A stretch of 64,000 nucleotides of DNA. Origin: a virus. The stretch spans positions 1 to 64,000 of IMG/VR virus record IMGVR_UViG_3300021093_000067; one strand, 5' to 3'. The position numbers were made by a program, and so were the translations under genes. Under the pieces are notes generated by a model. That model did not search any database and was not told the DNA's origin. It worked only from the letters and a program-made list of their open reading frames with translations. This document shows, piece by piece, positions 1 through 8,242 of the stretch (positions within the stretch are counted from its first letter, which is position 1; each line of letters opens with the position of its first letter).

Positions 1-934
1 TAATATCTTCAATACGTTCTTCTAAATCAGATACTTCTTCTTCTAAACTATCTATTGTTTCTTCATCCAAATCTTCGTTATCAATTCTGTATTGTAATTT
101 AGATATTTTTTCTTCATAAATTCTAAGATAATTTTCTTGTTCTTTTGTAAGTTTTTCTTCTAATCCATAATCTTCAGGACTATCTCTAACGGGTTCTTCT
201 ATATACCATCGTAACCAATTTCTAACTGCATCTGTGTCAAGGTGGTCTTCCCATACCCAACTTGCAAATGCATCATAACCTAATTCATCAATTCTAGATT
301 CAATAGCTTCTCGTGCGTCTTGTTCGATTGTTCTCGAATCAAAAACTATGTATTCATTTTCCATACCCTCTTCTCCTAACCACGTAAATGATTTGCCACC
401 ATAATGGTTATAATTGTTAGGATATATATTATATTTGTCTTCCAAAACTATTTCACCGTCTTCTTCAATTTCTTGGGGGTACTTCTTATCTTCTAAGTAT
501 TCATATAACGCCTCTGTTTGGTAAGATATTAATTTTCTATTATTTATATTCCAAGCGTCTTCTTTTCTTAATTCATCTAAATAATTGAGTTTTTTTCGTA
601 GTTCTTTTTGTTTTCTAATAATTTCTCTTCTACTTCCATAGTCTCTAATACTTTTAGCTTTATCTTCGTCAAAAACGTCAACGTTGGAATATGATATATC
701 TAAATCTCCATTTATCTTTGATATTAAATTAAGATTTTGAATGTCTCTATTGTAACTGAGATTCAAATTTCCGTCAATTATGATTCTTTTATTTCTATAT
801 TGAGGTAATCTGAGAATATTTGAAACATCATAATTTACATACTTCAATAGTTCTATCAATTCACTAGCTGAAATAACTACTTCATCTTGCTCATTTTCTA
901 AAATAATTTTTCTTATAATATTTTTGTAAGACAT
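1..934 (-). CDS. Partial putative head-targeted protein with LRR-like segment (C-terminus outside window)
   Basis: The minus-strand frame is open from an ATG at 934 to the window edge (about 311 residues visible). The N-terminus MSYKNIIRKIILE|N is a basic amphipathic helix ending in I-L-E, resembling T4 capsid-targeting propeptides cut by the prohead protease. Residues about 40-90 have repeating hydrophobic spacing (dGNLNLSYN, iNGDLDISYS) like a leucine-rich or BspA-like solenoid. The visible C-terminal part is very acidic with predicted coiled coil. No enzymatic motif was recognised. Start choice: no earlier in-frame ATG is needed, and a TATTTAT motif lies 6 bases upstream. Function is unknown; packaging in the head is an inference. 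Confidence 0.75.
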   Translation of the reverse strand, partial: MSYKNIIRKIILENEQDEVVISASELIELLKYVNYDVSNILRLPQYRNKRIIIDGNLNLSYNRDIQNLNLISKINGDLDISYSNVDVFDEDKAKSIRDYGSRREIIRKQKELRKKLNYLDELRKEDAWNINNRKLISYQTEALYEYLEDKKYPQEIEEDGEIVLEDKYNIYPNNYNHYGGKSFTWLGEEGMENEYIVFDSRTIEQDAREAIESRIDELGYDAFASWVWEDHLDTDAVRNWLRWYIEEPVRDSPEDYGLEEKLTKEQENYLRIYEEKISKLQYRIDNEDLDEETIDSLEEEVSDLEERIEDI

Positions 935-940
935 ATTTTT

Positions 941-949
941 ATAAATATT
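941..949 (-). promoter_or_regulatory. AATATTTAT motif, 6 nt upstream of the ATG at 934
   Basis: One of a set of (A/T)(A/T)TATTTAT boxes preceding operon heads in this window. The spacing would imply a leaderless or nearly leaderless transcript if it is a -10 element. Confidence 0.35.
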
Positions 950-1000
950 TAAAAAAATAGAATTGATTAATTAAATTATTGATTTAAAGTAGTAATCAAA

Positions 1001-1010
1001 GATATTTATA
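1001..1010 (+). promoter_or_regulatory. GATATTTATA motif upstream of the ATG at 1040
   Basis: Same box as on the other strand, here 29 nt before a plus-strand gene. It lies in the divergent gap 935-1039 that serves both directions. Confidence 0.4.
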
Positions 1011-1039
1011 ATAAACTAAACTAATTAAAAATTTTAGCC

Positions 1040-1174
1040 ATGGCAGGATGTGGATGCAAAAACAACCAAACTCAAACACAGACTCAACAAACTCAAACAC
1101 AAGCACAACAGTCAACACAAACTGTTAAAAGTGCTGTGACAAAAATTGTTGAAAAGTATTACAGTAAAAAGTAA
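1040..1174 (+). CDS. Small cysteine-motif protein with Gln/Thr-rich linker
   Basis: A 44-residue protein. It begins MAGCGCKNN, followed by a low-complexity Gln/Thr segment (about residues 10-27) and a short basic helix (VTKIVEKYYSKK). The GCGCK start resembles the GCSACK motif in the small protein at 8087, also an isolated plus-strand gene. It could be a metal-binding or membrane-anchored small protein. It sits in a divergent position behind a GATATTTATA box. Function is unknown. Confidence 0.6.
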   Translation: MAGCGCKNNQTQTQTQQTQTQAQQSTQTVKSAVTKIVEKYYSKK

Positions 1175-1239
1175 TTAGTATTTAACTTAATTTTTTTTTT
1201 ACATAAGATTGTAAAAAATAAAAAGGTTAAATATTAAAA

Positions 1240-2091
1240 ATGTCACAAATTGAAATCAACAACCCTTTAGATGGGAAAAGATTATGTAATACTTTAGCAG
1301 AAATTGTTGTTAAAAAATTAGAAGAAATAACTCCTAAATGTAAAACTGAAATAACGGTATTTAATCACAGGAGTTTTTTTATTGTTAATGGTTTTACAAC
1401 ATCAACTAAAACAATAAACATTGCCGAAACATTCAAAGATTATTTAAAAAACTTTAATGACAAGTTATTTGAAACTATCAAAGTAATTGATGTTATAAAA
1501 TTTGTCGATGTTTTAGTAGTAAATCCCCTTAATATAAATTTTAACTACAACAAAAGTTGTGTTAATACTGAAAAAAAACTAACAACATTAGTAGATGATT
1601 TTTTTAATAAAGGATTAAAAACTAATTTAAAAATTGATTTAGAAAGTAATGTAATTTTTTATCAATGTTCGGATGATGATTCTTTGTTTATTGAACAAAT
1701 AAAAACTATTTATCCCGACTTTGAATTGATAAAATATAATTTTGAAAATATCGAATATTGTTCTGATAAAAAATATGGTTTGTCGTTTGGGTCTGAAAAA
1801 CTATACCATTATTTGGGGGACTACATTTCAAATCACTTATTTAGTAAGTCAATATCTAACAATTTAGAATTTTGTATGTATAGTAATGAAAACTATGAAG
1901 ATATTAATTCAGAAAACATTATTTTTAAAATAACTAATGGTGACCATATTGTAAAAACAGAATGGTTAGAATCATTAGTTCTTGACGTTTTCCCGTTTGA
2001 TAAAAATTCATTATTAGATACTTTTTCTGAAGAAAATTTAGAAACAAAAACTGAAGAACTTGATTTAATTAATGAACTTATATTATTCTGA
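1240..2091 (+). CDS. Hypothetical protein, 283 aa
   Basis: A plus-strand gene with ATG at 1240, 65 nt after the small gene at 1040; it overlaps the convergent glutaredoxin gene by 9 nt. The N-terminal part (helix about 12-30, then a strand with FFIVNGFTTS at about 46-55) faintly recalls the first domain of S-adenosylmethionine synthetases, but the catalytic His and glycine loops are not visible, so I do not assign it. The C-terminus is acidic. It is not recognised. Confidence 0.7.
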   Translation: MSQIEINNPLDGKRLCNTLAEIVVKKLEEITPKCKTEITVFNHRSFFIVNGFTTSTKTINIAETFKDYLKNFNDKLFETIKVIDVIKFVDVLVVNPLNINFNYNKSCVNTEKKLTTLVDDFFNKGLKTNLKIDLESNVIFYQCSDDDSLFIEQIKTIYPDFELIKYNFENIEYCSDKKYGLSFGSEKLYHYLGDYISNHLFSKSISNNLEFCMYSNENYEDINSENIIFKITNGDHIVKTEWLESLVLDVFPFDKNSLLDTFSEENLETKTEELDLINELILF

Positions 2092-2373
2092 CAAATATTT
2101 GTTAACTAACTCTAAAGCCTCTGTGATACCTTCATAATCATCATCAGGGGCTAAAAGTTTAACGTTTGAGTAATCTTCTTGATTTTCTTCTAAAGTCATT
2201 AACATAAGTGCAGGAACAAACTCATTATTTTTAGCTTCGGCAAACGCTTCATATTCTTCCTCATATTCATGTATATCTCTATCAATATATATTATATTGT
2301 TTTTTTCGAACAATTCTTTCAAGTGAACACAATGTGGACAACCTTTCATACTAAATAAAATCACAAGTTTCAT
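2083..2373 (-). CDS. Glutaredoxin/thioredoxin-like protein
   Basis: A 96-residue thioredoxin-fold protein. It begins with a strand leading into the active site MKGCPHC (C12/C15), the CPxC type of glutaredoxins and NrdH. The VPALMLM segment at about residues 54-60 supplies the conserved cis-proline. A likely role is electron donation to the phage ribonucleotide reductase (NrdA at 54515, whose tail ends CFGC), as T4 NrdC does; this is inferred because the genes are far apart. The ATG overlaps the upstream gene's stop (ATGA). Confidence 0.85.
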   Translation of the reverse strand: MKLVILFSMKGCPHCVHLKELFEKNNIIYIDRDIHEYEEEYEAFAEAKNNEFVPALMLMTLEENQEDYSNVKLLAPDDDYEGITEALELVNKYLSE

Positions 2374-2711
2374 ATACTATCTATTGTAAAAAATTTATTA
2401 AGACCAACTAATAACATATCAATTTTAGATAAGTTATCTGTTAAGATATTTATTTTATAGGTTTTTTCGTTTTTATTTTTTTGAAAATATATTAGAATTT
2501 CGTGTTTACTCCATCTAATTGCACCTTCAATATATTGATGTTTTGAATCATACAATGAGTTAGACCATACAAGACTACCTTTCGTTATTAATTGGTTTAA
2601 CCCATCATTTGTTATATTTTTTGTTTTTACACAATTTGGTCTTAAATTGTTTTTAAACAATGATTCAAAAATATCATAAACATAGTCTGGCACAAATTCT
2701 TCTTTTTCCAT
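2370..2711 (-). CDS. Hypothetical protein, 113 aa
   Basis: A small soluble protein, translationally coupled (ATGA) to the downstream glutaredoxin gene. It has mixed alpha/beta character with a WSN...WSK central region and no membrane segment. No motif was recognised. Confidence 0.7.
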   Translation of the reverse strand: MEKEEFVPDYVYDIFESLFKNNLRPNCVKTKNITNDGLNQLITKGSLVWSNSLYDSKHQYIEGAIRWSKHEILIYFQKNKNEKTYKINILTDNLSKIDMLLVGLNKFFTIDSI

Positions 2712-2731
2712 AATAAGGAATAGTTTTTTAT

Positions 2732-4465
2732 TTATGGAAGTAAATCTTCAAAAAAATTGTTATCTCCAACTGGTAAATAGTCTTGTTCTAAAATTTGGTG
2801 TTGCCATGTATTTAATTCTTCAGTTTCATTTTCCCATTTTGGTAAAAGGTTAACTATTTTTGTTTTTGAATTTTCCGCGATTTGGAATGCGGATACTTGT
2901 TCAATAACTTTTCCGTTTCTATACTTTTTAACCATAGTAGGTAGTTTTAAAGTTTTCAACTTATAAAGAAGGTTAATATTTGCCAATTGTATATTTGCCA
3001 CTTCTGAAAATTCTAATGACGGTTGGTAGTTGTATTTAGCTCTTTCTTGAACATTCAATACTTCATCACTTCTGAATTGATATTCAACCGTAATTCTGTC
3101 CTCCCCATCTTTAGAGTCTTTTCTAATAGAAAAAATTATGCTGTCAGCTCTTTCAACGTATGTTCTCACGCAATTTTTTTGATGTTGCGATTCTTTTTCA
3201 TAATCCCAAGATGTTTTTAACAAAACTGGATAATATATTTCACCTTGGTGTGGTATTGGTGATTCTAAACTATCAATGTCTCCGTAGAACCTTTCAATTT
3301 CGCCTGTTCTATAAGACTGAATTAATCTACTCCATTCTTCGTGTTCAGCATTAAACTCGTGAATAGAATTAAATTTCATTTTTACATTTTCACCAAGTTT
3401 TTTTAATTTTCTTTTGAAATTAATGTGTTCACATAATGTTGAAAACAAGTAATTGTCCATATTTTCACATAACAAAACAATCCTATCTTTTTCTTTATCT
3501 GTTAATTCTAAACCTTTAAATAAATAATTATCTTGATGTGGTTGTGTTAGATGATAACAATCAGATGGTGAATCAATATCTTCAGGTTTTAACTGTCTTT
3601 TTAATGTTTCCTCAAAAATTTTTACATCCAATTTATTGAATCTATCAATTCCTAAAATTCGATATAAATATACCATTCTTTCAAACTCTAAACACTTAAC
3701 CTCATTTAGTATTTTTTTGGCTTTACTTCCTTTGATTTTCAATAAACTCATAAATGTATCTACAAGATTCATATTATTTTTTCTTAAATCTTTAATAGAT
3801 ACAAAAGTGCCGGAAAGTTTAATCCATTCGTTTGGTAATTTAACACCTTGTATTAGGTATTTTGTCAAACTATAAAATGAAAAAGCACTATTTGTTTTGA
3901 AGTTTTGAGGGTTTTTTAGTTCTAACTTTTCCCAAATTTTCCCTAAAAAGAAATACAGGTAGCTTTGGGCATCAATTGTTTCATGAATTTTTAAAGCATA
4001 AATTATATTATACATATTATTACTAGTTGGATTCACTTTCATTGATGTTCCAATTTTCTTTTTGTTTTTACCATTAAAAGTTCCAAGATAGAACAATTTT
4101 GTTTTGAAATTGAATGTCAAAAAGTTAGTTTGTTTTCTAACCACAAAATACCGATTAGATAAAATCCTATAACGTACGTAAGACTGAGACTTTAAGGAAA
4201 TTGAATCTTCGCCTTCTTCAACATATATTCTTTTACGTTGGAAGTGCAGTTCCGCCATTAAATTGCCATAATTTTTTTCGTAGTCCGCCTCATCAAAAGA
4301 CTGATAATCATCAAAATATTTTAAATTTTTTTTTGTAATAAAGTTATCGAAAAAGTTATCAAAATTATCTATGGGTTCAATCGGACAGTAGTTTTTGAAA
4401 ACTCTTGTATTGAATGTTTTGATTTCAACAAACTTATGAAATGTTTTACCTTCTACTTGTAGCAT
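2732..4465 (-). CDS. PcfJ-like protein
   Basis: 577 residues. Residues about 420-480 match the core pattern of the PcfJ-like family found in mobile elements and phages: a Gln/His-rich lead-in, KNCVRTY, then IIFSIRKD, then ITVEYQF and a later ERAKYN. Residues 1-400 are unrecognised, aromatic and Lys-rich. The biochemical activity of PcfJ-like proteins is unknown. The downstream neighbour at 4831 has a similar W-C-T...Y...LYVVIP block, so the two may share a fold. It starts at the ATG at 4465. The family call rests on motif spacing only. Confidence 0.6.
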   Translation of the reverse strand: MLQVEGKTFHKFVEIKTFNTRVFKNYCPIEPIDNFDNFFDNFITKKNLKYFDDYQSFDEADYEKNYGNLMAELHFQRKRIYVEEGEDSISLKSQSYVRYRILSNRYFVVRKQTNFLTFNFKTKLFYLGTFNGKNKKKIGTSMKVNPTSNNMYNIIYALKIHETIDAQSYLYFFLGKIWEKLELKNPQNFKTNSAFSFYSLTKYLIQGVKLPNEWIKLSGTFVSIKDLRKNNMNLVDTFMSLLKIKGSKAKKILNEVKCLEFERMVYLYRILGIDRFNKLDVKIFEETLKRQLKPEDIDSPSDCYHLTQPHQDNYLFKGLELTDKEKDRIVLLCENMDNYLFSTLCEHINFKRKLKKLGENVKMKFNSIHEFNAEHEEWSRLIQSYRTGEIERFYGDIDSLESPIPHQGEIYYPVLLKTSWDYEKESQHQKNCVRTYVERADSIIFSIRKDSKDGEDRITVEYQFRSDEVLNVQERAKYNYQPSLEFSEVANIQLANINLLYKLKTLKLPTMVKKYRNGKVIEQVSAFQIAENSKTKIVNLLPKWENETEELNTWQHQILEQDYLPVGDNNFFEDLLP

Positions 4466-4502
4466 AATTACAAATGTATATAATTTCTAAATGAAAAACA
4501 AC

Positions 4503-4790
4503 TTAATTTAGAAATACTTTACCCATATGGTGGTGCATAAAAAGTGTGACGTTTTTTTCTATATTTTTTTTGTCAGGTCCTTTTTTTATTTGAAGAATGA
4601 TTTCAATCATTTGTTTTCTTGTTGGTGCCAATTCTTTTTTATCTTTATCATTTAATTCGCAGACTTTTCTTACTTTTTGAAAAAAAACATCACTGTTGAT
4701 GTCACCAATAAGTATTTTTAATTGTTCGGGATTTTTGTCAAAAAAATTGACAAGGTTTGCCATATAGATTTCAATATCAACGTTACTCAT
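4503..4790 (-). CDS. Hypothetical protein, 95 aa
   Basis: A helical, Lys-rich small protein with a C-terminal MHHHMGK segment. ATG at 4790, 40 nt after the end of the upstream gene. It lies between the two proteins that share the C-T/C-V motif. It is not recognised. Confidence 0.65.
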   Translation of the reverse strand: MSNVDIEIYMANLVNFFDKNPEQLKILIGDINSDVFFQKVRKVCELNDKDKKELAPTRKQMIEIILQIKKGPDKKNIEKNVTLFMHHHMGKVFLN

Positions 4791-4830
4791 AAAGACAAAG
4801 TTAGTTAAACTTTACTTAATTGTGAAATTT

Positions 4831-6192
4831 TTAATTAAAAATATGTAATGATGAGTCTTCTCCGATATTTTGTAAACTTTCAGGTAATGCGTCTTTATTA
4901 CTTCCTTTAAGGTTAATAATTGAAAGTCTTGGTAAATCTGCAATACAATTAGGTAATTTTTGTAACTCTGGATTATCAGGTAAAGACAAGAATTGTAGTT
5001 TTTTTAGATTACAAATTGAATCAGGTAACGATATAACACATCCAACTAAGTGAATAGCCGTAAGATTTGTTAATTCACCAATCATTTGTGGAAATTTGAA
5101 TTTTAATTCTGAGCCTCTAGCTATAATTTCAAGTCTCGTAATGGTTTTAGGTAAACTGTTAATAAATTCTTCGGTTCCATATAGTGCCATAAATTTGGAT
5201 GCCGGGTCTCTTGGGTAATCAACAGTGGCCTTGTTTTTATCAACACCTTGCAAAATATTTTCCATCATTTCAGGTTTGAAATATGCTTTCAAATCTTCAT
5301 TATTTTTCAAAAACTCAACAAGGTCAATTTGCCTGTCATCCGCATCCATAAACTGTTTGTCTTGGAAATGGAATTGATATCTGTTTGCCGGTAATCCTGA
5401 TACATCACCTAATTCTTTACCAAAATTTTTAAATGGAGTTGGCGAATTTGGAATAACAACATACAGTGGCCCTCTTGATAAATAAGATTTCCAATAACTA
5501 AGACCAGGTGAAGAGGTACACCATCTTGTTTCACCTTTACTTGGTTCGTTGTGGGAACCACCATAAAAACAAGCGGCATCTTTACCTAAATCATCAGTTC
5601 TTGTAATTTTTACTACCGTCCAATTGGAAAGTCTTGTAACATTATCAGCGCCTGGATGTGAATATGTTTGTGAGGCTTCTTTTTTCTCTTCTTTAGACGC
5701 TTTGGTTTTTTCTAGGCTGAAATCTTTTACTTGGTCGTAAAGTGTTTCTGGTGTTAACTTATTGATGTCTCTATATTCTTGAGGTAATTTGTTTTTATTT
5801 CTTTCAAACTTCATCAAATCTTGAGTTGTTTTATACAAATCTTCTAAAAACAAATCTTGCCATTCCTTAATTGCTTTTTTGACTGCAGGACTATTAGGGT
5901 CGGTAATAGCACTTTCGAATTCAATTTTTGGTGATACAAAATTTTTCAACAACCATTGGGTGTACTTACCAATTTTAACGTTGTCCATTTTTTCAACAGT
6001 TACATTATCTTCAGTCATACCATCAGGAATTTTTGATGTGGGGTCTCCTGCAATAATTTTGAATAATACTTGTAAAGGCATCATTCCTTTTTGCCCTCTT
6101 TCCTTTGGTTTAACGTATTTGTCAAAAAGAACTTGAAATCTTGAACTTTCAAGAATTATATCTCTTAAAATATTGGTAAATCTAATAGCCAT
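4831..6192 (-). CDS. Putative head-targeted protein: WCT-motif domain plus C-terminal leucine-rich repeats
   Basis: 453 residues. The N-terminus MAIRFTNILRDIILE|S has the helix-plus-IxE form of a T4-like capsid-targeting peptide. Residues about 180-290 carry TRWCTSS (222-228) and GPLYVVIPN (241-249), a block I know from phage proteins of unknown function, comparable with the NCV...Y block of the PcfJ-like neighbour. Residues 350-445 form about four leucine-rich repeats of the L..L.L....L..LP type. LRRs mediate protein binding, so this could be a packaged effector acting on a host protein after injection (inference). A TATTTAT box lies 16 nt upstream of the ATG. Confidence 0.75.
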   Translation of the reverse strand: MAIRFTNILRDIILESSRFQVLFDKYVKPKERGQKGMMPLQVLFKIIAGDPTSKIPDGMTEDNVTVEKMDNVKIGKYTQWLLKNFVSPKIEFESAITDPNSPAVKKAIKEWQDLFLEDLYKTTQDLMKFERNKNKLPQEYRDINKLTPETLYDQVKDFSLEKTKASKEEKKEASQTYSHPGADNVTRLSNWTVVKITRTDDLGKDAACFYGGSHNEPSKGETRWCTSSPGLSYWKSYLSRGPLYVVIPNSPTPFKNFGKELGDVSGLPANRYQFHFQDKQFMDADDRQIDLVEFLKNNEDLKAYFKPEMMENILQGVDKNKATVDYPRDPASKFMALYGTEEFINSLPKTITRLEIIARGSELKFKFPQMIGELTNLTAIHLVGCVISLPDSICNLKKLQFLSLPDNPELQKLPNCIADLPRLSIINLKGSNKDALPESLQNIGEDSSLHIFN

Positions 6193-6208
6193 TTTAATTA
6201 TTTTATAT

Positions 6209-6217
6209 ATAAATATT
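6209..6217 (-). promoter_or_regulatory. AATATTTAT motif, 16 nt upstream of the ATG at 6192
   Basis: The box lies in the only gap between the methylase gene and the LRR protein, with spacing compatible with a -10 element and a short leader. Confidence 0.45.
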
Positions 6218-6238
6218 ATGAATTTTAGAAAATCAAAA

Positions 6239-7078
6239 TTAATAGTTCATTATTAGTAATTCTTCACCCATGTTTTGTTTTTCACCTTTCTTAGCTGCTG
6301 CCGCTTTTGCAAACTCTTTTTTAACCCAAGTGTATTGGTCTTCAGGAAACCATTCAGATAATAAGGGGAAATTATAGTAAGACATACCAAACTTACCATT
6401 TACTTCTTTCAAAACATTAGCCAAACGCTCATGGTCTTGTCTATCGAAATCATGATTGGAATAGTAGTTTTCAGTTTTCCAGTAGGGGGCGTCTATATAA
6501 TGGAACGTATTTTCACTATCATATTTAGTAATAACGTCGGCAAAATCCATGTTTTCAACATCAGTTATATTTAAAAAATGTTCAATCCAATCAGGTTTAT
6601 TTAATTTATCTCTAAAGGTTAAATATTTTGATTTGTATTTACCTTTTAAATCGATATATGATGATGTCTCAGGTTTGGACCCTGAAAATACTTGTGTAAC
6701 AATGTAAACATATTTAGCTGCGGTTTCATAATCGTAATCGGTCACGCTGAAATCTTTGTTAAATATTTCGGACTGAAAGTTAATAAATTGTTCTTTAAGA
6801 TGAATAGGGGTGTTCTCAACCCCTTGTTGTTGACACTCAATAGAGTTGATTGCTCTCAACAATTCATGTGGATTCTGAACACATTTAAATAAATTATAGT
6901 TGAGATTATTGAAATCATTATAGACAACTCTTTTTAAATTAGGGAACCGCTTTAAATCCATATTAAAATAACACCACATCATACCCCCAAATCCCTCGGT
7001 ATATATTTCCATATTTTTTGGGTAAAATTCGACAATCCAGCGGCCAATTTTTGATTTACCTCCTATCCAACTTAACAT
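6239..7078 (-). CDS. dam: DNA adenine (N6) methyltransferase, D12/Dam class
   Basis: 279 residues from the ATG at 7078. The N-terminal MLSWIGGKSK is the AdoMet-binding F-x-G-G-K motif of Dam-class enzymes. EGFGGMMWCYFN and VVYNDFN follow, and the catalytic motif is DAPYW (about 196-200; usual form DPPY). It ends EELLIMNY, the typical C-terminal strand. It would methylate adenine in short palindromes, protecting phage DNA or mimicking host marking. An upstream ATG at 7147 would add 23 residues read through the neighbouring gene and has no family support, so I reject it. The gene begins 4 nt after the homing endonuclease stop. Confidence 0.88.
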   Translation of the reverse strand: MLSWIGGKSKIGRWIVEFYPKNMEIYTEGFGGMMWCYFNMDLKRFPNLKRVVYNDFNNLNYNLFKCVQNPHELLRAINSIECQQQGVENTPIHLKEQFINFQSEIFNKDFSVTDYDYETAAKYVYIVTQVFSGSKPETSSYIDLKGKYKSKYLTFRDKLNKPDWIEHFLNITDVENMDFADVITKYDSENTFHYIDAPYWKTENYYSNHDFDRQDHERLANVLKEVNGKFGMSYYNFPLLSEWFPEDQYTWVKKEFAKAAAAKKGEKQNMGEELLIMNY

Positions 7079-7082
7079 ACTT

Positions 7083-7847
7083 TCAAAATTTAAATTTATA
7101 TTCAGATTCAGGGTTTCTTGGAAACCTTGATAATTTATTAAATGCAATATAACTCACGTATTTACCAAATGTAGTTAAATTATTTTCCTTAATCAATTTT
7201 AAAAACTCATCTTTACTCACAAAGTTATAATTGATTTTGTCAAATTTATTTTTTTTTCTTTCTAAAGAAATAGTATCGTTATTATAAATAATTTTTTTGA
7301 ATTTGATGATATCACTTATGTTAGTGATTGATAGAATTTTTATTTTACCTTGACTATAAATATTAATCTTAGAAATATCAAACTTAAGTAAATATTTTTC
7401 TAAGGATTCTATAAAATTTTGATTTCCAACAATTGACACTTTATCCCATTTACCTTTAATTTTACTAATACATCCGTCACCATCAAAATATCCTCTGATG
7501 AAATGACACATAATTTCATCATTCAATTCGGGAAGTAATATTTTAAACGTTTTGTTATTTACACATCCGAGTTCAAAAAGTTTTTTGACCATTATATTCG
7601 AATAAACTGTCACAGAACAAAATTTAGATTTATTATCAACTCCACATTTTATAAATTTATTACATCCCAAATCTTTAAGAAACAATTCAATATGATTTTT
7701 ATCGGTATCTTTAAGTTTTAATTTTAATTCACCACTTTTACCATCTTTCATTCTAGTATATCCATCGGCATATAAAAACCCTAACCAATATGATGATTTT
7801 TCATTCAACTCGTGAAAAAAATATTCATTAAAATTATATTTTCTCAT
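7083..7847 (-). CDS. LAGLIDADG homing endonuclease
   Basis: 254 residues with two LAGLIDADG helices: YWLGFLYADGY (about 20-30) and FIRGYFDGDG (about 116-125), each ending in the acidic catalytic residue. Two motifs in one chain indicate a monomeric enzyme. The C-terminal 45 residues look like a small DNA-binding tail. It lies between the RHH gene (14 nt overlap) and the methylase (4 nt gap). The methylase N-terminus is complete, so this looks like a free-standing endonuclease rather than an intron or intein. Its Lys/Asn/Ile-rich composition is more extreme than its neighbours, consistent with a mobile insertion. Confidence 0.88.
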   Translation of the reverse strand: MRKYNFNEYFFHELNEKSSYWLGFLYADGYTRMKDGKSGELKLKLKDTDKNHIELFLKDLGCNKFIKCGVDNKSKFCSVTVYSNIMVKKLFELGCVNNKTFKILLPELNDEIMCHFIRGYFDGDGCISKIKGKWDKVSIVGNQNFIESLEKYLLKFDISKINIYSQGKIKILSITNISDIIKFKKIIYNNDTISLERKKNKFDKINYNFVSKDEFLKLIKENNLTTFGKYVSYIAFNKLSRFPRNPESEYKFKF

Positions 7848-7992
7848 AATGTTTTTTTACTAATTCTTGTATAAATTTAGAAATACTTATTTCTTCATTT
7901 TTCATTTTATCAAAAAGATATCGGTCAATACTAATACCGTATTTTACTTTTTTATTTTCTTCATTTTTTTTTGGTCTTCCTGGTTTACCCAT
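7834..7992 (-). CDS. Small ribbon-helix-helix DNA-binding protein
   Basis: 52 residues. It starts MGKPGRPKKN, an AT-hook-like GRPK, followed by a short strand (KYGISID) and two helices (RYLFDKMKN, SKFIQELVKKHY): the Arc/CopG ribbon-helix-helix layout. The gene overlaps the start of the homing endonuclease by 14 nt and so is probably co-translated with it. A role as autorepressor of this operon is an inference. A GATATTTAT box lies 5 nt upstream of the ATG. Confidence 0.7.
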   Translation of the reverse strand: MGKPGRPKKNEENKKVKYGISIDRYLFDKMKNEEISISKFIQELVKKHYEKI

Positions 7993-7997
7993 ATTAT

Positions 7998-8006
7998 ATA
8001 AATATC
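7998..8006 (-). promoter_or_regulatory. GATATTTAT motif, 5 nt upstream of the ATG at 7992
   Basis: Head of the RHH/homing endonuclease/methylase operon. It faces an opposite copy of the same box at 8048-8056 in this divergent gap. Confidence 0.4.
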
Positions 8007-8047
8007 AATTAATATAAAAAAGTGCGTCAAAAAATAAATATTTTTTT

Positions 8048-8056
8048 GATATTTAT
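8048..8056 (+). promoter_or_regulatory. GATATTTAT motif upstream of the ATG at 8087
   Basis: 30 nt before a lone plus-strand gene, the same spacing as the plus-strand box at 1001 relative to its gene. Confidence 0.4.
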
Positions 8057-8086
8057 TTTCAACTAACACATAATTAAATTATAGGT

Positions 8087-8242
8087 ATGAAAAAAGAAAA
8101 AGCAACAGAAGTAGGATGTAGTGCATGTAAAAAAGGAATGTCAGGCTCACAAAAATGGATTACAGTATTGGCGGTTTATATGTTGATTGCCGCAGTTTAT
8201 GGGACTATTGAAATTATTAAAAATATTGTTTCTTTATTTTAA
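8087..8242 (+). CDS. Small single-pass membrane protein with CxxC
   Basis: 51 residues: a charged N-terminus with GCSACKKG (about 10-17), then one hydrophobic helix (about residues 24-48). This fits a single-pass inner-membrane protein with a cytoplasmic metal- or redox-type CxxC. It recalls the GCGCK start of the gene at 1040. It is convergent with the DnaJ tail frame, overlapping it by 9 nt. Function is unknown. Confidence 0.65.
   Translation: MKKEKATEVGCSACKKGMSGSQKWITVLAVYMLIAAVYGTIEIIKNIVSLF

Noticed and set aside
1240-2091. S-adenosylmethionine synthetase for the 283-aa protein
   Set aside because: Only a vague N-terminal pattern; the catalytic and ATP-binding motifs are not visible.
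7079-7147. Longer methylase start at 7147, or an intron interrupting the methylase
   Set aside because: The family-typical MLSWIGGK start is at 7078 and the catalytic order is complete, so neither extension nor splicing is needed.
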